Shown piece by piece: positions 57,997 to 64,000 of a stretch of DNA of 64,000 nt. The notes beneath the pieces are model-generated. The model was not told the origin of the DNA and made no database searches. It saw nothing but the letters and a program-made list of their open reading frames with translations. The first letter of the stretch is position 1. Each line of letters opens with the position of its first letter. Both the position numbers and the translations under genes were made by a program. Where the stretch lies: contig NZ_JABMKX010000019.1 of the NCBI RefSeq assembly GCF_013204885.1, positions 1-64,000 on the forward strand. Reading direction: 5' to 3'. This stretch comes from Paenibacillus tritici (GTDB lineage Bacteria; Bacillota; Bacilli; Paenibacillales; Paenibacillaceae).

Positions 57997-60000
57997 ATGT
58001 TCAAGTCAGTCAACCGCTTCATCCAACACAAGCTAAGATCACGATCGCTGCAACGAAAAATGATGATGCTGTTCACCATTATGCTGGTGATCCCGATCCT
58101 CCTGGTCAGTTATTTTTCTTATTCCAGTGCTAAACAGGAATTGGAAACCAAAATGCAAAAAGCCACACATTCCAGTGTCGATCTGGTCGCCGGCACCATC
58201 CATGAATATGTCTCCGCCGCTATGCGGAATGTTGATTTGCTCAGCCGCCAGATTGAGTCCTCCGCAGTCGATGCTCATGCTCCCGAAACCCGCACACTGA
58301 TCGAAGAGTTCATGAAGGCACATCCCGAGCTTGAGCTTGTTACAGTGGGCAACCAGCAGGGAGCGTGGATGAAAGCCCCGGACCCCGGCAAGCAGGATTA
58401 TGATCCGCGCACGCGGGACTGGTATAAGGCGTCCATGCAGAATGCCGGTGCCACTACAATCATCGATCCTTTTGTCTCGGCAACCACAGGCAACTATACG
58501 CTGTTTATCTCCCATTCGCTGCAGGATGGCAAAGGAGCTGTCACCACCAGCCTCAATCTGAAGGCCATGAGTGAAAGAATCCATAAAACCAGACCGGGTG
58601 AAACCGGCTACTTCTACATTGTGGACCGGAATCATAAATTCGTCTCCCATCCCGACAAGGCCGCAGGTGAGGATGTAGCAGACTATGTAGTGAAGATGCT
58701 GGTTAACGACAGTGGTGAGCTGCACTACACCAATCCGGACACTGAGATGGACATGCAGGGTTATTATACAACCGACCCGAACACCGGCTTCAAAATTGTC
58801 GGCATTCTGCCTACCCAAGAATTCTCGGATGCCTCAAAGCCGATTATCTATACCGGACTTATGGTTCTGGCCGTTGCCCTGATTGTCGCCCTGACCCTGA
58901 TGTACCTGATTGTCCGTTCCATTACGAAGCCGATCCGCAGTCTGAACCGTTCCGCACAGCGGGTAAGCGAAGGCTATCTGAATGAGCAGATCCAAATCAA
59001 CCGGGTGGATGAAATCGGTCAGCTGGCACAGAATTACAACCAGATGGTTGGCTCCCTGCGCAGTATCGTATCGGATATTTCGGACACCTCGGGACAACTC
59101 GCAGCCTCCAGCCAGCAATTGAATGCCACCACAGAAGAGAACTCCAAAGCTACCGCTTACGTGGCTGAAATGGTGCAGGAGTCCTCCGAAGGTGCGCAGA
59201 CGCAGACCTCGGCCATGGCAGAAACCTCGCGTGCGATGGAGGAAATGTCATCCGGTATCCAAAAGATCGCCGAAGCCGCCGCCTCTATCGTCGATTCTTC
59301 CGCGAATACTGAAGCTGACGTTCGCAGCGGCAGCCGGAGGATGGAACAGGTCAGCCAGCAAATGGATGCCATCCGCACCTCTACGCACCACTCTTCGGAG
59401 CTGATCGGGCAATTAAACGGCCTGAACAATGAGGTGTCCGCTATGAGCAGTGCCATCACGGCGATTGCCGTACAGACGAATCTCCTGTCGCTGAACGCCG
59501 GCATTGAAGCTGCCCGTGCCGGGGAGCAGGGCCGGGGCTTCGCAGTCGTGGCTTCAGAAGTTCGGAAGCTGGCCGATCAATCGAAGAATACTGCCGGAGA
59601 TATTCAGGATACGCTGCAGCAGATGACCAGGTTGATTGACCAGACCTATGAAGCCATCCGGCATACCGTTGCAGCCGATGTGGAACTGGGCATTCAGGTG
59701 ACCGCCGAAGCCAAAGAAGCCTTCATCAGCATCGAACATTCCACGGCCGCCATCAACAACCAGCTGCATGACATCTCGGCCATTACCGAGCAGATGTCAG
59801 CCGGAGCGCAGGAGGTCGCTGCTTCTGTGCACGAGATCTCGGCCATCTCCCGTTCCACCTCAGACGCCTTCCAGAGCGTCACGGCAGCTACAGAAGAACA
59901 GCTCGCCTCCATGGAAGAGATCTCTGCCTCCTCTACTGAGCTGTCCAGGATGGCTGGCGATCTGCAGCATAAGATTGAACGGTTCAAGCTGGAGGACTAA
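57997..60000 (+). CDS. methyl-accepting chemotaxis protein with Cache sensor
   Basis: This encodes 668 residues. A membrane helix near 23-43 is followed by an extracellular dCache-type sensor (about 44-280, with '[20 protein letters not shown]' and '[20 protein letters not shown]'), a second helix near 283-305 and HAMP ('[20 protein letters not shown]'). The MCP signalling hairpin tip is '[20 protein letters not shown]' then '[18 protein letters not shown]'. It relays a small-molecule signal, often an amino or organic acid for this fold, to CheA. AGGGGGAA precedes ATG 57997. Confidence 0.95.
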   Translation: MFKSVNRFIQHKLRSRSLQRKMMMLFTIMLVIPILLVSYFSYSSAKQELETKMQKATHSSVDLVAGTIHEYVSAAMRNVDLLSRQIESSAVDAHAPETRTLIEEFMKAHPELELVTVGNQQGAWMKAPDPGKQDYDPRTRDWYKASMQNAGATTIIDPFVSATTGNYTLFISHSLQDGKGAVTTSLNLKAMSERIHKTRPGETGYFYIVDRNHKFVSHPDKAAGEDVADYVVKMLVNDSGELHYTNPDTEMDMQGYYTTDPNTGFKIVGILPTQEFSDASKPIIYTGLMVLAVALIVALTLMYLIVRSITKPIRSLNRSAQRVSEGYLNEQIQINRVDEIGQLAQNYNQMVGSLRSIVSDISDTSGQLAASSQQLNATTEENSKATAYVAEMVQESSEGAQTQTSAMAETSRAMEEMSSGIQKIAEAAASIVDSSANTEADVRSGSRRMEQVSQQMDAIRTSTHHSSELIGQLNGLNNEVSAMSSAITAIAVQTNLLSLNAGIEAARAGEQGRGFAVVASEVRKLADQSKNTAGDIQDTLQQMTRLIDQTYEAIRHTVAADVELGIQVTAEAKEAFISIEHSTAAINNQLHDISAITEQMSAGAQEVAASVHEISAISRSTSDAFQSVTAATEEQLASMEEISASSTELSRMAGDLQHKIERFKLED

Positions 60001-60025
60001 CCTTTGATTCAATGACATAGCAGTC

Positions 60026-60092
60026 CTTTGTTTTTGAGCAGGATCTACGTGAGCGCCTCGGTGGACGCTGCACGAACGGACCGTTGTTTGAG
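60026..60092 (+). repeat. interspersed repeat, copy D (5' part only)
   Basis: This is an inverse of 61095-61162: both read CTTTGTTTT, then ACGTGAGC, GGTGGACGCTG, CGAACGGACCGTTGTTTG. It stops where the CCGCT-type junction would begin. It lies just after the chemoreceptor gene. Confidence 0.8.
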
Positions 60093-60189
60093 CGGGTTAC
60101 GAGAACACTAGGAGGATAAGTTATCAGGTGAAACTATGATTTTGGCGTAATATTATAAAAGGGGCTGTCCCAAATGTAGGTTTTCTACT

Positions 60190-60420
60190 GCTGAAGACAG
60201 TTCTCTTCCTTCTTATTGCTACAAAAAGTGAGCAGAGCAGCGATTCTCCCGTTATTAGAGGATCGCTGCTCTGCGTTTTTGGTCATTGGTGGCTTGCTCA
60301 CTCCGTAGAATTTCCCGAGCCTGTTTCTGGTATCGCAGCCGTTCCAGACTGACGCCCCCCGATTTCCTACCGCTTTCGTGCAACGCTCCTTTAGGCACAA
60401 GAGCTGCTTCGGTAATGACG
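60190..60420 (-). pseudogene. C-terminal fragment of an IS1182-family transposase
   Basis: The minus strand encodes 'CLKERCTKAVGNRGAS' in one frame, and 'VSLERLRYQKQAREILRSEQ' in the next, the Cys-rich and following segments of IS1182 transposases. A frameshift separates them and stops follow. Confidence 0.75.
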
Positions 60421-60439
60421 TCTACGAATTTCATAGCCG

Positions 60440-60895
60440 CTCTCTAAGGTCTCTGGGCTTTCCCTATGAACACGTGCACTCCACAAAGTAATGCTCATGG
60501 GAAATGTATTTTTCGTCCGCAAGAAACTGAAGCACGGCGGTAAATACCGTTTCAAGGACACTCCTCATTCACTGGGAACGGAAGCGATTCAGCGTACGAA
60601 AGTTGGGAGCTTGCCGTCCGGCTAGCTACATGAAGGGAATGTTCTCCCGTACCGCTTTGTCGATTTGGCAAGATGAATAGATTCGCTGAGTGTAAGCGTG
60701 ATAATGACCTTTGGTGAGCATTTTAGGGTGGTAGCTGTCAAGCCCGCAGCCGGGATAAGCAGCGTCAAAAACGGCCTTGTCCAGCCGATTGACGGCGGCA
60801 TTCACAAGTGCGTTCGAGGTGATTTTTCGGGATATCTTCTTCCAGATCCATTGGCAAGCAAAGTGGGTCCATGGAATTGAATGTACAAAGAAATC
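60440..60895 (-). pseudogene. N-terminal fragment of an IS1182-family transposase
   Basis: The minus strand reads 'DLEEDIPKNHLERT', then in another frame 'NAAVNRLDKAVFDAAYPG', 'DSYHPKMLTKGHYHAYTQRI', 'YSSCQIDKAVRENIPFM', stop, 'LAGRQAPNFRTLNRFRSQ', stop, 'LETVFTAVLQFLADEKYISH'. This is the N-terminal half of an IS1182 transposase with at least one frameshift and two nonsense codons (TAG for Trp, TGA for Arg). The catalytic middle is deleted. Confidence 0.85.
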
Positions 60896-60989
60896 GCTCC
60901 TTTTGAAATGGTTGGGCGGTACCTCCATTTTACCAAAAAGGCGATTTCTTTTTTTGTGTTTGTTGAAAAAGTGTTTTCGTATACTGCTT

Positions 60990-61162
60990 AAACAGCGGAG
61001 TCGACGGACTGACCCGCGGAAAAGCGGCAGCGGTCGCCTTGGTCTCCGGATTTTCACTGCTAAGGGGAATGAAAAAAATCTGGAGAGCACAGCGACCCAA
61101 ACAACGGTCCGTTCGCGCAGCGTCCACCCAAGTGCTCACGTTAATCTTACTCCAAAACAAAG
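60990..61162 (-). repeat. interspersed repeat, copy C (minus strand)
   Basis: On the minus strand the order is CTTTGTTTT, GGTGGACGCTG, CGGACCGTTGTTTGGG, TCGCTGTGCTCTCCAGATTT, then AAATCCGGAGACCAAGGCGA (61053-61034) and CCGCTGCCGCTTTTCCGCG. The last block matches copy A's core at 17 of 20 positions and in order. Spurious short reading frames cross it. It is the only other copy with the core. Confidence 0.75.
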
Positions 61163-61206
61163 GGCTGTCCCAAGTAGCCATTTCATGGCTTTTGGGACAG
61201 CCCCTT
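61163..61206 (-). terminator. terminator behind gltD
   Basis: GGGCTGTCCCAA (61163-61174) pairs perfectly with TTGGGACAGCCC (61194-61205), with inner AGCCAT/ATGGCT. On the minus strand TTTGTTTTGG follows. It starts 16 bp past the gltD stop. Confidence 0.85.
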
Positions 61207-61221
61207 TTGATGGATATTCAA

Positions 61222-62709
61222 TTAAGCAAGTACAGTCGAACCCATCAGGTATTTATCCACTTCACGTGCCGCTTCACGGCCCTCGTTAATGGCCCAGACC
61301 ACCAGGCTCTGTCCGCGGCGCATATCTCCGGCTGCAAATACTTTATCCACATTCGTATTGAACTTGCCGTAACGGGCCTTCACATTGGTGCGGCGGTCCG
61401 TATCCAGCTTCAGCTCCTCAATGATATCCTGCTCCGGTCCGTCGAAGCCGATCGCGATCAGCGCAAGCTGAGCAGGATAGACAGCCTCGGTTCCCGGCAC
61501 CGGCTGGTAGATCTTTCGTCCGGTCTCGTCCACCATCCGGCGGATTTGCACCGTGTGCAGCTCCTTAAGGTTGCCTTCTTCATCCCCGACGAACTTAGTG
61601 GTCATGATAGAGAATTCACGCGGATCTTCGCCGAAGACGGCTTTGGCTTCCTGCTGGGCATAATCCAGAGTATAGACGTTAGGGAACTGCGGCCAAGGGT
61701 TGGCAATCGGGTCACGCGTAAGCGGAGCTTTGTCATGCGTACCGAACTGTGTAATGCTGCTGCAGCCATGACGCAAGGAGGTTGCCACACAGTCGGAACC
61801 TGTGTCACCACCGCCAAGCACGATTACATCTTTCCCTGCGGCGGAGACGTAATTGCCATCCTCGAGGTTGGAATTCAGATAGCTCTTGATCGTTCCGTTC
61901 AGGTAATCCATGGCGTACATTACACCCTTGAGATCATTACCTTCCACATTGAAGCGTCTCGCTTTGGTAGCTCCGCCGCAGAGGACAACGGCATCATATT
62001 CATCAACCAGCTGCTGCGCCGGAATGTCTTTGCCAATCTCCGTATTCACTACGAACTCCACGCCTTCAGCAGCCAGCAGATCCACCCGGCGCTGTACGAC
62101 ACGTTTGTCCAGCTTCATCGTCGGAATGCCGTACATCAGAAGGCCGCCGATCCGGTCACTGCGCTCAAAGACCGTTACTGTGTGGCCCGCTTTGTTCAGC
62201 TGGGCAGCCGCCGCCAGACCTGCCGGGCCGGAGCCGACAATGGCGATCCGTTTGCCTGTACGCTTCTCCGGCGGGCTTGGAACGACCCATCCCTCTTCGA
62301 AGCCCTTATCTACGATAGCCAGCTCGATAGTCTTGATCGTAACAGGCTGTCCAATCAGACCGACGGTGCAGGAGCCCTCGCAAGGTGCAGGACAAATGCT
62401 GCCGGTAAATTCAGGGAAATTATTGGTCTTGTGCAGGCGTTCCAGCGCTTCCTTCCACAAGCCCCGGTAGACCAGATTGTTCCACTCCGGGATCAGGTTA
62501 TGCACGGGACAGCCTGAAGTACCGCCGCTCATATCCACACCGGTGTGGCAATACGGTGTCCCGCAATCCATACAACGGGCACCCTGGGTCCGAAGCTCGT
62601 CCTCGCTCAGATGCTCGTGGAACTCCTCCCAATCCTTCACGCGCTGCTCCGGGTCCCGGTCTCCTGGGAGCTGGCGCTTATACTCCATAAATCCTGTAGG
62701 TGTAGACAT
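61222..62709 (-). CDS. gltD: glutamate synthase small subunit
   Basis: A 495-residue flavoprotein that passes NADPH electrons to the large subunit for glutamate synthesis. N-terminal iron-sulfur cysteines lie in '[14 protein letters not shown]' and '[14 protein letters not shown]'. The FAD site is '[20 protein letters not shown]' (about 146-165) and the NADPH site '[20 protein letters not shown]'. ATG 62709 follows GGGGGAAA; an earlier ATG at 62787 lacks a site. The large subunit gltB is not adjacent within the window, so it must lie elsewhere or upstream genes have been rearranged. Confidence 0.95.
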   Translation of the reverse strand: MSTPTGFMEYKRQLPGDRDPEQRVKDWEEFHEHLSEDELRTQGARCMDCGTPYCHTGVDMSGGTSGCPVHNLIPEWNNLVYRGLWKEALERLHKTNNFPEFTGSICPAPCEGSCTVGLIGQPVTIKTIELAIVDKGFEEGWVVPSPPEKRTGKRIAIVGSGPAGLAAAAQLNKAGHTVTVFERSDRIGGLLMYGIPTMKLDKRVVQRRVDLLAAEGVEFVVNTEIGKDIPAQQLVDEYDAVVLCGGATKARRFNVEGNDLKGVMYAMDYLNGTIKSYLNSNLEDGNYVSAAGKDVIVLGGGDTGSDCVATSLRHGCSSITQFGTHDKAPLTRDPIANPWPQFPNVYTLDYAQQEAKAVFGEDPREFSIMTTKFVGDEEGNLKELHTVQIRRMVDETGRKIYQPVPGTEAVYPAQLALIAIGFDGPEQDIIEELKLDTDRRTNVKARYGKFNTNVDKVFAAGDMRRGQSLVVWAINEGREAAREVDKYLMGSTVLA

Positions 62710-62865
62710 ATATACGTTTCCCCCATCCGTTCTCTTCATGTTGATGTATAGTACACCATTTCTAATTTTAATTATATTAGCATTCAATACTTTCGCACTG
62801 TAATGGACTAATCTGCTGATTATTTGTACTATTTCACATCTTATGTCAGAGAAAACGCTTCATCA

Positions 62866-63357
62866 TTATTCCTTGCGCTCATAAACAAAAAAACGGTAAT
62901 CATAAGGGTTCTGTTCATTCTTGATCCCCGCAGTACTGGAGACTTCATTCCACTGGCTCCAGTCCACCTCGGGGAACCTCGTGTCGCCTTCAATCTCTGC
63001 TTCGATCCGTGTAACACGCAGCTTATCGGCATACGGCAGCATCAGGCTGTAGATCTCGGCTCCGCCGATCACCATCAGTTCATCCTCCCTGCGGCCCTCC
63101 GCAAGCGCAGCCTCCAGCGAATGCACCACCTCGGCCCCTTCGGGTGCGAAGCTCCGGTCCCGCGTCAGAATCAGGCTGGTGCGCCCCTTAAGCGGCTTGC
63201 TGCCAAGAGACTCCCACGTTTTACGGCCCATCAGCATCCTTTTACCGAGGGTCTCTGCTTTGAAATAAGCGAAATCCAGCGGCAAATGCCAGGGCATATC
63301 ATTATTTTTACCAATTACGCCATTCGCGGCCATCGCCCAAATCATGGTAATACTCAT
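62866..63357 (-). CDS. folA: dihydrofolate reductase
   Basis: A 163-residue enzyme that regenerates tetrahydrofolate. '[20 protein letters not shown]' is the N-terminal strand and Met20-type loop, with the acidic active-site residue later in 'DFAYFKAET'. '[16 protein letters not shown]' is the NADPH loop and '[20 protein letters not shown]' the second cofactor segment. The start overlaps the thyA stop as ATGA, the common thyA-folA coupling that links dTMP synthesis to folate recycling. Confidence 0.96.
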   Translation of the reverse strand: MSITMIWAMAANGVIGKNNDMPWHLPLDFAYFKAETLGKRMLMGRKTWESLGSKPLKGRTSLILTRDRSFAPEGAEVVHSLEAALAEGRREDELMVIGGAEIYSLMLPYADKLRVTRIEAEIEGDTRFPEVDWSQWNEVSSTAGIKNEQNPYDYRFFVYERKE

Positions 63358-64000
63358 ATAGCAACCGGTGCCTTGATCCCCGGATGATGGACATAGTCGA
63401 TGAACTCGAAATCCTCATAGGTATAATCAAAAATGCTGTCAGGTACTCTGCGAATCTTAAGCTCCGGCAACGCATATGGCTCGCGCGCGAGCTGGGTGGC
63501 TACTTGCTCCATGTGATTTGTATATATGTGCACATCTCCGCCTGACCAGATGAATTCTCCGACCGCAAGCCCCGTCTGCTGGGCAACCATATGGGTAAGC
63601 AGCGCGTAGCTGGCAATGTTAAAGGGAAGCCCCAGGAAGGTGTCTACCGAACGCATGGTAAGCATACAGGACAGCTTGCCGTCCGCTACATAGAACTGAA
63701 ACACAAAATGACATGGCGGAAGCTTCATCTGCTCAATCTCGCCTACATTCCAGGCACTGACAATATGACGCCGTGAATCCGGATTATGCTTAATTGCCTC
63801 AATCACATTTGCAATCTGATCAATATGCTGCCCGTCCTTACTCTCCCAGGCCCGCCACTGCGAACCGTACACCGGCCCCAGTTCACCGTTCTCGTCCGCC
63901 CATTCGTCCCAGATGGAGACTCCATTCTCCTTCAAATAGGAAGTATTGGTATCCCCTTTGAGGAACCAGAGCAGCTCATGCACCACCGACTTCAGATGGA
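63354..64000 (-). CDS. thyA: thymidylate synthase (N-terminus beyond the window)
   Basis: The last 215 or so residues of ThyA are present; the frame stays open to the window end ('[20 protein letters not shown]'). The catalytic Cys lies in '[14 protein letters not shown]', and '[20 protein letters not shown]' with '[15 protein letters not shown]' are the dUMP- and folate-contact segments. It converts dUMP to dTMP using methylene-tetrahydrofolate and hands dihydrofolate to FolA encoded next. About 50 residues should lie outside the window. Confidence 0.96.
   Translation of the reverse strand, partial: HLKSVVHELLWFLKGDTNTSYLKENGVSIWDEWADENGELGPVYGSQWRAWESKDGQHIDQIANVIEAIKHNPDSRRHIVSAWNVGEIEQMKLPPCHFVFQFYVADGKLSCMLTMRSVDTFLGLPFNIASYALLTHMVAQQTGLAVGEFIWSGGDVHIYTNHMEQVATQLAREPYALPELKIRRVPDSIFDYTYEDFEFIDYVHHPGIKAPVAI

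Larger units (their letters stand above)
60161..61206. mobile_element. decayed IS1182-type insertion sequence
   Basis: GGGGCTGTCCCAAA at 60161-60174 is matched in inverse orientation by TTTGGGACAGCCCC ending at 61206, as expected for terminal inverted repeats. Between them are N- and C-terminal pieces of an IS1182-family transposase (minus strand) with stops, frameshifts and a missing middle. The right end is uncertain because the same motif forms the terminator stem behind gltD and repeat copy C lies inside. No clear target duplication is seen. Confidence 0.65.

Noticed and set aside
60930-61181. Short minus-strand frame across repeat copy C
   Set aside because: It translates the interspersed repeat itself; such frames arise from repeat sequence and are not independent genes.
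61039-62517. A 492-codon open frame antisense to gltD
   Set aside because: It starts inside repeat copy C and shadows gltD, with no recognisable domain or start signal.

Overview
The window looks like a chromosomal segment of a Paenibacillus-type member of the Bacillota. Base composition is moderate (roughly half G+C by eye). Shine-Dalgarno sites are strong (GGAGG/AAGGAG) and TTG and GTG starts are frequent. There is a YesM/YesN-regulated sugar ABC cluster, a proS T-box, a likely sigma-W-type promoter on pspA, XerS, PyrK/PyrD, and glgC/glgB/glgA. The genus is inferred from this combination and from remembered repeat types, not from a search. No rRNA, tRNA or CRISPR array was seen.

Layout. 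1-3000 is an AT-richer accessory strip: a small PH-like protein, a broken tyrosine integrase, an APH-type kinase and a SAM methyltransferase. 3127-11034 is one minus-strand unit: sensor kinase, AraC-type regulator, sugar-binding lipoprotein, unknown TIM-barrel protein, two permeases, FAD-dependent oxidoreductase, terminator. 11210-15782 holds an interspersed repeat, a WYL regulator divergent from a Gfo/Idh/MocA oxidoreductase, and a TetR/membrane-protein/flavodoxin operon with a palindromic operator. 15887-21553 holds a hairpin cluster, a lipoprotein, a GNAT, xerS, a Cys-cluster/pentapeptide protein, and a TetR gene followed by map. 21554-22186 is repeat-rich and non-coding. 22187-29732 contains moeA, a pspA/DUF350/DUF4178 operon, an LpdD-like gene behind pyrK-pyrD, an old yellow enzyme and a polysaccharide deacetylase.

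29853-34486 has a LysM/3D wall protein, then ppk and ppx, whose 3' ends overlap convergently. 34631-36959 is an amino-acid ABC transporter with an attenuating hairpin behind the binding-protein gene. 37167-44677 is alpha-glucan metabolism: a CBM34/GH13 enzyme, a SnoaL-like partner, glgB-glgA and a divergent glgC, with a second repeat cluster at 39292-39747. 44802-48921 is a tight four-gene operon: PhnC-like ATPase, lipoprotein with DxDxDG repeats, response regulator, histidine kinase. 49011-57833 has an MFS transporter divergent from an ArsR-like regulator, a HAD hydrolase, a DsbA-like protein, topB, a small membrane protein and T-box-controlled proS. 57997-60000 is a chemoreceptor. 60026-61206 is a decayed IS1182-type element with inverted copies of the interspersed repeat. 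gltD, folA and a truncated thyA close the window.

The most notable observations are an interspersed repeat family with four copies here (one internally deleted between CCGCT repeats), a 132-bp element with 12-bp inverted ends, the ATPase/lipoprotein/two-component operon, the extracytoplasmic-sigma promoter on pspA, the ppk/ppx antisense overlap, and an LpdD-like gene behind pyrKD.
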